Shown here in pieces: positions 10,528 to 22,215 of a DNA stretch of 64,000 bases. Made by a program: the position numbers and the translations under genes. The DNA lies in assembly GCF_022682495.2 (NCBI RefSeq), contig NC_071392.1, positions 55,019,459-55,083,458 on the forward strand, given 5' to 3'. Below the pieces are notes generated by a model. The model did no database searches, was not told where the DNA came from, and worked only from the letters and a program-made list of their open reading frames with translations. Every line of letters begins with the position of its first letter. Positions within the stretch are counted from its first letter, which is position 1. The stretch is from Desmodus rotundus. Its lineage: Eukaryota > Chordata > Mammalia > Chiroptera > Phyllostomidae.

Positions 10528-13500
10528 ATTTATTTATTTTTATTTTTATTTCTCAATTTTTCAATTATTTTATTGTTGTTGAATTAAAGTTGTCTGCATT
10601 TTCTCCCCACCTCTCTACCCCACCCCAGCAAAACACATCTCCCTCCCCTGCTTCCACCCTGACCCTTGGTTTTGTCCATGTATCCTTTATAGTGGTTCCT
10701 GAAAACCCTTTTCCCCACTATCCCTTTCCCCCTCCCCTCTGGCTATTATTAGATTGTTCTTAACTTCAATGTCTCTGGTTATATTTTGTTTGCTTTTTTC
10801 TTCTGTTGATTATGTTCCAGTTAAAGGTGAGAAGATATGGTATTTATCCCTCACCACCTGGCTTATTTCATTGAGCAAATGCTTTCCAGTACCATCCATG
10901 TTGTGGCAAAGGGTAGGAGCTCCTTCTTTCTCTCTGCTGCATAGAATTCCATTGTGTAAATGTACCATGGTTTTTTGATCTATTCATTTACTGATGGGCA
11001 CTTAGGTTGCTTCCAGTACTTGGCTATTGTAAATTGTGCTGCTATGAACATTGGGGTGCACAGGTTCTTTTGAACTGGTGTTTCAGGGCTCTTAGGGCAT
11101 CATCCCAACAGTGGTATTACTAGGTCAAAGGGCAGTTTCATTTTTAGTTTTCTGAGGAAATTCCATATTATTTTCCACAGTGGCCTCACCAGTCTGCATT
11201 CCCACCAACAGTGCACTAGGGTTCCCTTTTCTCCGCATCCTCTCCAACATTTATTTTTTGGTTTGTTTATGTTGGCCACTCTGACTGGTGTGAGATGATA
11301 CCTCATTGTGGTTTTAATTTGCATCTCTCTGATGGCTAGTGATGCTGAGCATCTTTTCATATGTCTCTGGGCCCTCTGCATGTCTTCCTTGGAGAAGTGT
11401 CTGTTCAAGTCGTTGGCCCATTTTTTAATTGGGCTGTTTGTCTTCCTGGAGTAGAGTCGTGTGAGTTCTTTATACATTTCGGAGATCAGGCCCTTGCCTG
11501 AGGTACCATTGGCAAATATATTTTCGCATACTGTTGGTTCTCTTTTTATTTTAATGCTGTTTTCTTTAGCCATGCGGAAGCTTTTATTTTGATGAGGTCC
11601 CATTTCTTTCCTCTTTCCTTTATGTCCCTTGCTTTTGGGGACATGTCTGTGAGGATGTTGCTACATGGAATGTCTGAGATTTTCCTGTTGATATTTTTCT
11701 CTAGGACTTTTATTGTGTTATAACTTATATTTAAGTTTTTTATCCACCTTGAATTTATTTTTGTGTATGGTGTAAGTTGGTGATTGAGTTTCATTTTTTT
11801 GCATGTAGCTGTCCAAATCTCTCAAAACCATTTGTTGAAGGGGCTATTTTTGCTCCATTTCATACTCCTGCCTCCTTTGTCAAATATTAATTGACCATAT
11901 AGACTTGAGTTTATTTCTGGGCTCTCTGTTCTGTTCCATTGGTCTATGTGCCTGTTTTTATGCCAGTACCAGGCTGTTTTGATGACAGCGGCCTTATAAT
12001 ACAGTTGGATATCAGGTATTGTGATCCCTCCTGCTTTGTTTTTCTTTCTCAAAATTGCTGCAAATATTCAGGGTGATTTATGGTTCCATATAAACTTCTG
12101 AAATGTTTGTTCTATATCTGTGAAATATGTCATGGGTACTTTAATAGGGATTGCATTGAATCTATAAGTCGCTTTGGGTAGTATGGCCATTTTGATGATG
12201 TTAATTCTTCCAATCCATGAGCATGGTACATGCTTCCATTTGTTTGTGTCATCCTTAATTTCTTTCTTCAATGTTGTGTAGTTTTCTGAGTACAGGTCTT
12301 TTACCTCCTTGGTTAGGTTTATTCCTAGGTACTTTATTTTCCTTGTTGCTATATCCAACGGGATTTTTTTCCTGATTTCTGTTTGTGATGTTTCATTGTT
12401 GGTGTACAAGAATGCCTTTGATTTCTGAGTTTTGACTTTGTATCTCACTGTTTTGCCAAATTCATTTATTAGGTCAAGTAGTGTTTTGGTGGAGTCTATG
12501 GGATTTTCCATGTACACTATCATGTCATCTGCAAACAGTGACAGTTTCATTTCCTCCTTTCCAATTTGGATGCTTTTTATTTCTTTTTCTTGTCTGATTG
12601 CTGTGGCTAGGATTTCCAATACTATATTGAATAGGAGTGGTGAGAGAGGGCATCCTTGTCTTGTTCCTGATCTTAGTGGGAAAGCTCTAAGTTTTTGTCC
12701 ATTGAGTGTGATGTTGGGTGTAGGTCTCTTATATATGGCCTTCATTATGTTGAGGAATGCTCCCTCTATTCCCACTTTGCTGAGTGTTTTTATCATAAAT
12801 GGGTGCTGTATCTTATCAAATGCTTTCTCCACATCTATTGATATGATCATGCGATTTTTGTCTTTGCTGTTGTTTATGTGATGTATTATGTTTATTGATT
12901 TGCAAATATTGTCCCATCCTTGCATCCCTGGGATGAACCTTTTAATGTATTTCTGGATGCGGTTTACCAATATTTTCTTAAAGATTTTAGCATATATGTT
13001 CATCAGCAATATTAGCCTGAAGTTTTCTTTCTTTGTTATGTTTTTATATGGTTTTGGGATTAGGGTGATGTTAGCTTCATAAAATGAGTTTGGGAGTCAT
13101 CCATCTTCTTGAATTTTTTTAAATAATCTGTGGAGGATGCGTGTTAGCTCCCCCTTAAATGCTCCGTAGAATTCTCCTTTTTCACTGTCTGGTCCAGGGC
13201 TTTTGTGTGTTGGAAGCTTTTGGATTACTGTTTCAATTTCATCAGGTTTATTGGTCTGTTCAGGCTTTCTGCTTCTTCTTCAATGAGCTTTGGAAGGTTA
13301 TATTTTCTAGAAATTTGTCCATTTCATCTAGGTTTTCACATTTCTTTACATTTAGTTCTTCGTAGTAATTTCTTACAATCCTTTGTATTTCAGTGGTATC
13401 AGTTGTAGTCTCTCCTGTTTCATTTCTGATTGTGTTTATTTGGATTCTCTCTTTTTTTCTTGATGATCCTACTTAAGGGCTTGTCAATTTTGTTTATCTT

Positions 13501-13535
13501 TTCAAAGAGCATGCTCCTAGATTCATTGATTCTGG
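10528..13535 (-). mobile_element. 5'-truncated bat L1, minus strand, inserted in an ancient L1
   Basis: It begins at the left with an A-rich tail (T-rich on plus), then a C-rich 3' UTR, and runs through ORF2 to the end of the endonuclease/RT linker, where it is truncated. Flanks AAAAAGAAAATTT (10515-10527) and AAAAAAAATTTT (13536-13547) fit an A-rich L1 target duplication. The L1 is close in sequence to 26511-32925, so it belongs to the same or a sister young family. It cannot move: the 5' half is missing and ORF2 is frameshifted. Confidence 0.9.
10810..13535 (-). pseudogene. L1 ORF2 pseudogene: RT and C-terminal domains
   Basis: ORF2p is the L1 endonuclease/reverse transcriptase that copies RNA at the target site. 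The longest intact piece is 12068-13009 (313 codons). It holds the RT palm with [14 protein letters not shown] and the catalytic FADD box at 12524-12535, both intact. Downstream pieces in shifted frames (11822-12052, 11546-11794, 11100-11603) contain the thumb/linker and the C-terminal zinc-knuckle-like motif with spacing C-x3-C-x7-H-x4-C near 11195-11250, all four ligands present. Frameshifts near 12060, 11800 and 11600 break the protein. The stop corresponding to the normal end lies at 10810-10812. The endonuclease domain is absent because of 5' truncation. Confidence 0.9.
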
Positions 13536-14138
13536 AAAAAAAATTTTAAAGAAGAGAATATCTAAGAACTACGGGACCATTATGAATGGTTTAACATATG
13601 CATCAGAAACAACAAATGAAAAAACTTAGGAGAACTCAAGCAAATCAATGCCAAAAAAAAATTTACACCTAGATATGTTATATTTGACTGCCAGTAACCA
13701 AAAATAAAAAGAAAATATTGAGATACATCAGAGAGGCAAAATCACCTTAGCTATAGAGAAGCAAAGATAAAAATTACATTGAACTTCTCTTGCAAGCATG
13801 AAGACACCATGCATGCAAGAAGAAAGTGGAGTTTAAATATTTAACACTAAATATTTAAGTGCCTGCCCCAAAATTCCACTAACCTAGAATTGTGTATCAA
13901 GTTACATTTCCTTCAAAAGTGAAGAAAAAATAATACTTTCACAGACAAACAAAAATGAAAGAAACTTTGGTAGACCTGCCTTGCAAGAAATGGCAAAAGC
14001 AGTTCCTAAGAGAGAAAAATGAGATAGGTCAAATCTTATCCTTCCTGTGTGCAGCAAGGAAGAACATTAATAAGGAATAAATAAATGCAAGATAAATGTT
14101 TTATTTTTCCTATCATTAAATAATCAAACAGATAATAG
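13536..14138 (+). mobile_element. Ancient L1, second segment (ORF1 C-terminal region)
   Basis: This resumes the element broken at 10527. The order of ORF1 phrases continues: a TCTAAGAACTACGGGAC block at 13562, AAAAAATTTACACCTAG at 13660, GCAAGAAGAAAGTGGAG at 13817, and CTGCCTTGCAAGAAATGGCAAAA near 13978 (shortened here). It is broken by many stops. Confidence 0.6.
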
Positions 14139-14717
14139 TTTGTTTTTAAGGATATTTTATTGATTATACTACTAGAGTTGTCCCATTTTTTCTCCCCTTT
14201 ATTCCCCTCTGCCCTGCACCCCCCTCCCACCAGTATTTCCCCCTTAGTTCATGTCCATGGGTCATATATATATATAAGTTCTTTGGCTTCCTCATTTCCT
14301 ATACTATTCTTAACCTCCCCCTGTCTATTTTATACATACCAGTTACTCTTCTTATTCCTTGTATTTTTCCCCCATTCTTCCCACTCCCCCTCCTTGCTGA
14401 TAAACTTCCATGTGATCTCCATTTCTGTGGTTCTGTTCCTGTCTTAGTTGTTTGCTTAGTTTGTTTTTGTTTTTGTTTTTTAGGTTTAGTTGTTGATAGC
14501 TGTGAGTCCGTTGTCATTTTACTGTTCGTAGTTTTGATCTTCTTCTTTTTCTTAGATAAGTCCCTTTAACATTTCCTATAATAAAGGCTTGGTGATGATA
14601 AATTCCTTTAACTTGACCTTATCTAGGAAGCACTTTATCTTCCCTTCCATTCTATCTGATAGCTTTGCTGGATAGAGTAATTTTGCATGGAGGTCCTTCC
14701 TTCTCACGACTTTGAAA
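14139..14717 (-). mobile_element. HAL1-like (ORF1-only) L1 derivative, 3' part, minus strand
   Basis: Its reverse complement aligns throughout with 21670-22215: the ORF1 C-terminal coding end is followed directly by the same 3' UTR (a ..GACCCATGGACATGAAC.. block and ..AATCAATAAAATAT.. at the end), with no ORF2 in between. Two copies with the same ORF1-to-3' UTR junction show that it is a multiplied element and not a one-off deletion. It is inserted in the ancient L1. Confidence 0.75.
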
Positions 14718-15205
14718 ATTAAAATAACAACAATATATTCCGTGATTATAGCTTGCTGATAAGTGAAATCATTGTCAGCAATGTTCTAAGGGATGGATGG
14801 TAGGAATCTGAAAAACTCTGTTATAACATAACTGTAGTATCTCTAAAGCCACTATTTGAAAGTAGGTTTGATTTAGTTGTAAGTGTATATTATAAATTCT
14901 AGGGTAACTATTAAGAGTAAGGTTTTTTTTTAATGTAGAAATAACACAAAGAGAGGAGAGAAAATGAATAATCTAAACTATTCAGTTCAAAGTGAGAAGA
15001 GAAAAAAAAGAGTAGAAGACAAATAAAATGAACAAAGAATATAGGCACAAATAGAAAATAATAACAAAATGGTAGATATAAATCCAACCATATCAATAAT
15101 CACTTTAAACATCAATGATTTAAATAGATTAATAAGAGACAGAGACTGGCAGAGAGGGGACAAAAACTAAAATGCAACTATTTTTACTTGCAAGAAACCC
15201 TCTTT
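14718..15205 (+). mobile_element. Ancient L1, third segment (inter-ORF and start of ORF2)
   Basis: It continues the plus-strand ancient L1. Recognisable is the block at 15060-15140 (GGTAGATATAAATCCAACC, TCAATAATCACTTTAAAC, AAGAGACAGAGACTGGCAG) corresponding to the start of the ORF2 endonuclease. It is interrupted by the SINE at 15206. Confidence 0.55.
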
Positions 15206-15422
15206 GTTTTATTTTATTTTTTATTTATTAATTGATTTCACAGAGAGGAAGGGTGGAGAGAGAGAGAGAGAGACAGAAAGAAAGTGAGAGCAAGAGAGAG
15301 AAACATCAATTTATTATTCCACTGATTTATACATTCACTGGTTGCTTCTTGTATGTGTCCTGGGCAGAGATCAAACTTGTAACCTTGGCAGGTTCTAAAC
15401 AACTAAGCTACCCAGTCAAGAC
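15206..15422 (-). mobile_element. Diverged VES-related SINE, minus strand
   Basis: A T-rich tail on the left, an AG-rich body (GAGAGAGAGAGAGAGAC) and a degraded tRNA-like head at the right end. Target duplications AGAAACCCTCTTT (15193-15205) and AGAAACCCACTTT (15423-15435) differ at one base. It is inserted in the endonuclease region of the ancient L1. Confidence 0.8.
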
Positions 15423-16035
15423 AGAAACCCACTTTAAATATAAATACATAGATAGATTAAAATGGTAAAATGGTACAGAGAAAATGGTAAACTAACCCTA
15501 ATCAAAAGAAAGCTGGAGTAAACATTTTTATTGTATACAAAGCAAACTTCAAAACAAGGAAAGTTACCCAGAATAAGAAGGTGATTACATAATGATAAAA
15601 GATCAGTTCTTAATGTGTGTGCCCCTAACAACACAGCATCAACATGCATAAGACAAAAAATGATAGAACCATTAGGAAAAAAGAGATGAATGCAAAATTA
15701 TAGTCAGAGTCTTCAACACTTCTCTATGAGAAGTGGACAGATCCAGCTTTCAGGAAATTAGTAAGCACATATTTGAACCCAACAGCACTATCAATCAACA
15801 GAATATAATTGAAATCTATTGACTACTTCATCCAACAACAGCAGAATGTACACTTTTCTCAAGCTCACATATGACATTAACCAAGACAGACCATATTATG
15901 TGCCATAAAATATATCTTAACAAATTTAAAGAACAGAAGACATACTAAATATGCTCTCAGACAATAAACTAATAATTCATAGGAGAATGATAACTGGAAA
16001 TTTCCAAAATACTTGGAGATTAAATAAGTTCAGCA
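15423..16035 (+). mobile_element. Ancient L1, fourth segment (ORF2 endonuclease region)
   Basis: Endonuclease-region phrases follow in order: AATCAAAAGAAAGCTGGAG at 15501, GTGCCCCTAACAACACAGC near 15620, an AACAACAGCAGAATGTACAC block at 15835, GACCATATTATGTGCCATAAAA near 15890 (shortened). It ends near 16035. It is non-coding because of stops and indels. Confidence 0.6.
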
Positions 16036-17214
16036 ATTTTCATGAGAACACACAGCTAACAGGAGCCTACAGAGAAAATTAATCCATTGCTATTTCATCC
16101 CGAAGCTCTTACTTAAGCTGTTTTGCTATATTCCTTTCTAATTCTTTGGAGACTACTAAATCTATCATAAAAATCTGGAAAACTTGGAGATTACCCATAC
16201 TTCTTTTTTACTAGCTACGAGCAAAAGTAATAAAACATAATTACTAAAGCCAAATTATTACCTTTTATAGTCACCTTTTCACAGTAGATCATTTTTGGTT
16301 ATTTCCCTCATCACACCCAGCATTTTTGCCCTTTAAGATGTTATTTTTGTTTTATCTATCAATATTTATGCTACAGTGTTTAGAATCTTATAGAATGTTA
16401 TAAAATTCTAATGTGATATTTTCTAACATATATAATGTATATTAGAAAAGTATCTGATAAGAGGATGACCAACATTAGGATGGCTGAAAAAGTAAATAAA
16501 CTGAGATCTGATCAGTAAGTTATGGTACTGTTTTATACTTTAGTTTTCATGGGCCAATCAACATATTAACTGAAAGGTTTTATAAGAAAATAATAAAACT
16601 TTTACCAGTTCCCTGTCAACAGTTACAGCTCTTAGCTTTAAGTGGCAAATATTTATATTTATTGAGGGTTTGGATTTAAGAAAATAGTTTGTTTTTTTTT
16701 TCTTACCTTACTTTAGGTAGCTCATGAGTACAGTGTTTTTGCCAAATTGAGGGAATTAAAGCTCCTGATTAGTCACTCAGCTCTGGGTTTCCTCATCACT
16801 GAATGCATGGTTCCCCTCTAAAAGATGCTCATGAGGATCTAGACTCTCCTCAGAGTTGGAAACATCATGCTTCAGGATTCTAGTTCCACTTATCATAATA
16901 GACTATTTAGAATAGCTGCCCATTACTTTTGGTCTGGGAATATGTCTCTCAGTCATATGTAAACACTTGGGGTTTGGCAATATCAAATACCAAACAAATT
17001 TTTCTTTGATTTTAAATGCATGAGTATTTTGATAGAAAAATAATAATTACAATTAATGTGCTTTTCATTAATTTAAAAATAATTCATCCAAATATTATGT
17101 GCAAGACATTAGGTCCAAGAAGCCTATTTGGCCTTTGGTCTGTTAAACTTTTCAGATTATAGCCCCTTTTTTGTAACTTTTGGTGGTTGTACCAAAAAGT
17201 TGGCCAAGGCTTAA
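16036..17214. other. Unassigned stretch
   Basis: No gene or recognisable repeat. Reading frames are short and composition is AT-rich. Confidence 0.45.
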
Positions 17215-18182
17215 AGACAAACTGTAACTATATCTTCAAAGAGTTGGAATTGTGTTCAAAACCCAGACACTTAGAAATGTTTTCTCTCTTGTCTGAGATG
17301 TAGTATCCATCAGACCCTTTTGTTATAATGTCAGGATGGCAGCCAGAGACTCTGTGATCTGCTCCAGCTGTGGAATTGAAGGCGGGCTACATCTCCATTG
17401 AATTTCATTTATGCTGTGTTATCTGGTCTACAAAATAAGCCTAAGAATGTGACCAAGAGACCCAGGGAAGATTTTAGGAAAGTCCCCAGTCAAGATAAGG
17501 CAGGCTGTTTGTATGGAAAAGTGAATGGAAGTCGCTTGGACCCTCAGTTGTATGGGGCAAACAAGGTTAGTCAGGTTGATAGAAACTTAGATGCGGTACC
17601 TTTATGCACCTGCAAAGGAAGGGCTCTGAAAAGGAAAAATGGTTCTGCCAGCACTTCTGTTTGGGAGAAAGCTGCTCATTCAGCCCTCACCCTGAAACTG
17701 GACAATTCAGTTCCTTCCCATATATTACTGGCACTTTTAGAGTTGCTGCCCTATCACTGAAGCTCAGAACAGGTAAGTCAATCTGTGCACAGGCCCTTTA
17801 AGAATGTTGTCTGGGACTATAGAAGCCCTACATTTCATTCACCCACAACCTCTGCTGGTGTTCATAGCAAGAAGTTATGGGACTTCTCTTCTTGGCACTG
17901 AAACACTGAACTGGAGAGCCTAGTGTGGGGTTGGGACTCCTTGCTCCTCAGGGAGGACCTCTGTAACCAAGATACATGAGTGTTAGACCAGCCCATTCTA
18001 TGTATCCATATCTTACCAGTTTCAATGTGGCTTCTTAATATTCTCAGTTATAGGACTTTGTTTAACTAGACTTCAGATGGTTCTCAATGATGGTTGCTCT
18101 GTAGTTCAATTATAATTTTGGTATAGTCATGGGAGGAGCTATGTACAGTGTTTACTTACACCACCATCTTGGCTGGAAGCAA
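17215..18182 (-). mobile_element. L1 5' UTR in reverse orientation (5' end at 18182)
   Basis: On the minus strand this starts near the L1-typical AAGATGGTGG box (18161-18172) and proceeds through phrases of an old L1 5' UTR: CCTCCCATGACTATACC, ACCATCATTGAGAACCATC, GAGGAGCAAGGAGTCCCAA, CAGGGTGAGGGCTGA. Its distal 235 bp (17234-17468) is an inverted copy of 18286-18528, which belongs to the plus-strand L1 that follows. The 120-codon frame at 17398-17760 is antisense to this UTR and is not considered a gene. Confidence 0.7.
17234..17468 (+). repeat. Left arm of a 235-245 bp inverted repeat
   Basis: The sequence is the reverse complement of 18286-18528 with roughly one difference in ten plus small indels. 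Both arms are the same part of an L1 5' UTR. The spacer is about 820 bp. Confidence 0.85.
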
Positions 18183-18285
18183 TAGTTAGCATTTTTATTG
18201 AAAGTCAAACATTGCTAACTGGGGTTTAGGATGCAGAAAACAATACCTATTATCAGTGTTTAGGGACGAAAACAATTGTCCCAAC

Positions 18286-18528
18286 CCTGGGTTTCTTGAT
18301 CACATTCTTAGGTTTATTTTGTAGCTCAGATACCATAGCACAAATGAAATTCAATGGAGATGTAGTCCAGCCTTCAATCCCACGGCTGGAGCAGATCACA
18401 GTCTCTGGCTGCCATCCTGACCAGGATGTGACATTATAATAAAAGTGTCTGATGGATACTACAACTCAGGCAAGAGAGAAAACATTTCTATGTGTCTGGG
18501 TTTTAAATACAATTCCAATTCTTTGAAG
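18286..18528 (-). repeat. Right arm of the inverted repeat
   Basis: Partner of 17234-17468. Between the 5' end of the inverted L1 segment (18182) and this arm lie about 100 bp that include a GTTAGCA/TGCTAAC hairpin (18185-18219). Confidence 0.85.
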
Positions 18529-19240
18529 GGTCACAAACCCCAAACAAAGAAACATCTCACCTGGACATGCCCTGTATGTCTTGATAAGCAGCCCCAAGCA
18601 CAGCACTAGAAATAGCAGGCCTCAGTTCATAGCTTAGCCTCTCCTAGGTACCTCCAAACCCAATAAAATTGTAAAACATGTATGAATCACTTTGTAGTTC
18701 ATACCAAGTGACTCTGTGCAGGACACAGGCAGCGGATGAACTAGGCCTGAACCTCCCAAGAGACCCAAGGACCAACACACTTGGTGACTAGCATCAGACC
18801 ACACCAAAGTACCACCTAAATACCTCCACAAATGGCACATTCAAAGATAGACTCCACAGACTCTCTCTGAGCATAATCCCATTATGGGAGTCCTGCTTTG
18901 TAGAGTCATCCCCATAAAAACAACTCCTCCACTATAATAACAACTAGTCCTAACAACCAATCAGACTGAGGGACAATCTTTCTTGTTAACATGTCAAGAG
19001 AAATTGAGGTTCACAACAACAGAAGGGCACATACAGCCCACCCAAGGGACACACCTGGAGCAACCAGCTCAGGTGACAAAAAGCATTGAGCCACTGGGTT
19101 CCACAGGTCAGCTTCTATATAAAGCCATTCTATGAAGATTGGGTGATGTAGAACCTCTACCTCATACAGAGAAACAAACACAAAGAGTCAGCCAAATGAA
19201 GAGACAAACAAAACAAAACAAAAAAAAACAAACAAAAACC

Positions 19241-20112
19241 ATGTCTGAAGTAAAAGAACAGAATAAAATTCCAGAATAAGAACTAAACAAAGTGAAGACA
19301 AACAATCTACCAGTTGCAAAGTTCAAAACACTGTTTATAAAGATGCTCAATGAACTCAATGAGAACTTCAACAAAGAAATAGGAAATATAAAAAAGAGAT
19401 AGAAAACACTATAAAGAATAAGTCAGAAATAAATGCTACAATAATTAAAATGAAGAATACATTAAATGTAATCAATAGTAGGTTAGATATAGCAGAGGAT
19501 AGAATCAGTGATTTGAATGAGCAGGTTGCAGAAAACAACCAATCAGAAAAGCACAAAGAATAAATTGACTTAAAAAATAAGGATAGTTTAAGGGGCCTCT
19601 GGAATAACATCAAACGTACCAACATTTAAATCACAGGGATATCAGAAACAAAAGAGAGAAAGCAAAGGACTGATAACATGTTTGAAGAAATAATGGCTGA
19701 AAATTTCCCTAACCTGGTGAAGAAAAAGACACACAAGCTCAAGCGGCACAGAGAGTCCCAAACAAGATGAGTCCAAAGAAACCCCCTAAAGACAATCACA
19801 ATTAAAACGGAAAATGTTAAAAACAAAGAGAGAATTTTAAAATTAGCAAGAGAAAAGCAGTTATTTACCTACAAGGAACCTCCCATAAGACTGTCAGCTA
19901 TTTACCAAGAGGAACTTTGTAGGCCAGAAGGGATTGGAACAAAATATTCAAAGTGATGAAAAACAAGAACCCAAAGTCAAGATTACTGTAACCAGCAAAG
20001 CTAACATTTAGAATCAAAGGACAGATAAAAATCTTCCCAAATAAGGAAAAGATAAAAGAGTTTATTATCTCCATGCCAATATTACAAGAAATTTTAAAGG
20101 GATTTATTTAAG
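19241..20112 (+). pseudogene. L1 ORF1 pseudogene
   Basis: ORF1p is the trimeric RNA-binding chaperone of L1. The frame starts at an ATG at 19241 (MSEVKEQ) and can be followed in pieces through a coiled-coil-like Asn/Glu/Lys-rich part, an RRM-like region near 19630-19760 and the C-terminal domain (around 19850-20090), with many stops and frameshifts. The C-terminal coding end is followed by the inter-ORF stretch and by ORF2, unlike the HAL1-type copies. Confidence 0.65.
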
Positions 20113-20352
20113 AAGAAAAAGAAAGAAAAAGAGATTAAAATATGAAAAATAGAATGGAAAAAACTACATATCTATCAACAAATACTTTAAATGTAAACAA
20201 GTTAAGTGCTGTAATCAAAAGAGTTAGGATGGTTGAGTAGATTAGAAAACAAGAACTTTCCATATGTTGTCTACAAAAAACTCACTTCAGATTGAAGGAT
20301 ACACACAGACTGAAAGTAAAAAGATGAAAAAAGATAGTTCATGAAAAGAAAA

Positions 20353-22215
20353 AAGAAGATGGAGGCATAGGTAGATACACTTTGCCTCCTCACACAACCA
20401 AAGAAAGGACAACAACAAATTTAAAAACAAAAAACAACCAGAACTGACAGGAAATTGAACTGTATGGAAGTCTGACAACCAATGAATTAAAGAAGAAGCA
20501 TTCATCCAGACAGGTAGGAGGGACAGAGACTCTAGGGAAGGCAGCAGCTGGCGGAGCAGGTGGTCCTACCTTTGCATGTGGATAAATGGGGAGGAACAAC
20601 TGGGGAGCAAGACAGACCACACAACCCAGGGTTCCAACGCAGTGAAATAAAGCCTCAAAATCTCTGACTGAAAAAAAACCTGTAGGTCTTGCGGTGATGA
20701 AAGAAACTCCTAGCCTCACAGGAGAATTCATTGGAGAGACCCACAGGGTCCTGGAATGTACACAAACTCACCCACCTGGAAATCAGCACCAAAAGTGTCC
20801 AATTTGCCTATGGGCCACGGAGGAAGTGAGTGAAGGCTGGCAGAGAGCTGAGCAAGTGCCATTGTTCCCTCTCTGACCCATACCCCACATACAGCACTAC
20901 AACTCAGTGACTTGGGTTGCCCTGCCTTTGGGAATACCTAAGGCCCCTTACTATGTCTATAACTGGTGCACTGAATAACAGGTGCACTGAGATACACACA
21001 CAAAAATGAAAGAACAGATGAAAGTTCCAGAAAAAATACAACTAAGCGATGAAGAGATAGCCAACATGTCAGATGCACAGTTCAAAATCCGGATGCTCAC
21101 AGAATAGGTTGAGTATGGTCACAAAATAGAGGAAAAAGTGAAGGCTATGAAAAGTGAAATAAAGGAAAATGTATGGGAAACCAACAATGATGGGAAGGAA
21201 ACCAGGACTCAAATCAACAGTTTGGACCAGAAGGAAGAAATAAACATTAAACCAGAACAAAATGAAGAAATGAGAATTTAAAAAAAAATGAACAGAGGCT
21301 TAGGAACCTCTGGGACAACTTTAAATGTTCCAACATCTGAATCATAGGGGTGCCAGAAGGAGAAAGGAAGAGAAAGAAATGGAAAACTTATTTGAAAAAA
21401 TAATGAAGTACAACTTCCCCAATCTGGTAAAGGAAATAGACTTCCAGGAAATCCAGAAAGCTCAGAGAGTCCCAAAGAAGTTGGACCCAAGGAAGCACAC
21501 ACCAAGGCACATCATAATTACATTACCCAAGATTAAAGATAAGGGGAGAATCTTAAAAGCAACAAGACAAAAGGAGACAGTTACCTGTAAAGGAGTTTCC
21601 ATAAGACTACCAACTGATTTCTCAAAAGAAAACTCACAGGCAAGAAAGGGCTGGAAAGAAGTATTCAGAGTCATGAAAGGCAAAGACCTACACCCAAGAT
21701 TACTCTATCCAGCAAAGCTATCATTTAGAATGGAAGGGCAGGTAAAGTGCTTCCCAGATAAGGTCAAGTTAAAGAAGTTCATCATCTCCAAGAAATCATG
21801 ATATGAAATGTTAAAAGGACTTATCTAAGAAAAAGAGATCAAAACTATGAGCAATAAAATGACAACAAATTCACAACTATCAACAGCTGAACATAAGACA
21901 AAACAAGAACAGAAGCAAACTAAGAAAACAACTGGAACAGGAACAGAATCACAGAAATGCAGATCACATGGAGAGTTATCAGCAGGGAAGGGAGGGCTGA
22001 ATAGGGGAAAAGGTACAGGGAATAAGTAGCATAAATGTTAGGTAGAAAATAGACAGGGGAGGTTAAGTATAGCATAGGAAATGTAGAAACCAAAGAATTA
22101 TATGTACGACCCATGGACATGAACTAATGGAGGGGAGATACGGGTGAGAGGGTATGTGCAGGGCAGAGGGGAATAAAGGGACAACTAAATACATAATCAA
22201 TAAAATATATTTCAA
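20353..22215 (+). mobile_element. Near full-length HAL1-like element (5' UTR, ORF1, 3' UTR, no ORF2)
   Basis: It starts with a YY1-like AAGATGGAGGC box (20356-20366), has a ~650 bp 5' UTR, one ORF1-type reading frame (about 21006-21801) and a ~400 bp 3' UTR ending AATCAATAAAATATATTTC. ORF2 is absent: the end of ORF1 runs straight into the 3' UTR. The copy at 14139-14717 has the same junction. A-rich flanks TGAAAAGAAAAAA (20342-20354) and TGAAAAAAAAAA (22226-22237) could be the target duplication. Such half-L1s depend on the ORF2 protein of full L1s. The copy is inserted exactly inside the endonuclease region of an older L1, whose sequence continues on the right (ACTGGGTAGCAATAC). Confidence 0.8.
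21006..21801 (+). pseudogene. ORF1 of the HAL1-like element, disrupted
   Basis: A start at 21006 (MKEQMKVPEK) opens a frame rich in Glu and Lys, with an in-frame TAG at 21105-21107 and further stops. After a frame change near 21290-21325, an open run to 21801 carries the RRM-like/CTD part of an L1 ORF1 protein: a MENLFEKIM block, TPRHIIITLPKIKDKGRILKA, the SIRLPTDFSKE block and DLHPRLLYPAKLSF. Expected role: RNA-binding chaperone in the L1 ribonucleoprotein. It is not functional here. Confidence 0.8.

Larger units (their letters stand above)
18286..20352 (+). mobile_element. Old L1, plus strand: 5' UTR, ORF1, start of ORF2
   Basis: After the 5' UTR part (18286-19240) comes ORF1, then the first ORF2 codons near 20160-20340 (ATCAACAAATACTTTAAATG, AAACAAGTTAAGTGCTGTAAT, TTGTCTACAAAAAACTCAC blocks typical of the endonuclease N-terminus). 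The element is interrupted at about 20353 by a HAL1-like insertion and resumes at 22216. Its 5' end is duplicated in inverse orientation (17215-18182). Confidence 0.7.

Noticed and set aside
12432..12881. 149-codon plus-strand frame
   Set aside because: It is the shadow of the L1 RT domain encoded on the minus strand; the FADD and [14 protein letters not shown] motifs are on the other strand. The same applies to 30630-31052, 28183-28644, 46378-46869 and 52184-52636.
17398..17760. 120-codon plus-strand open frame
   Set aside because: It runs antisense through an L1 5' UTR and part of it lies in the inverted repeat; no family signature. Chance frame, even though antisense ORFs in L1 leaders are known in primates.
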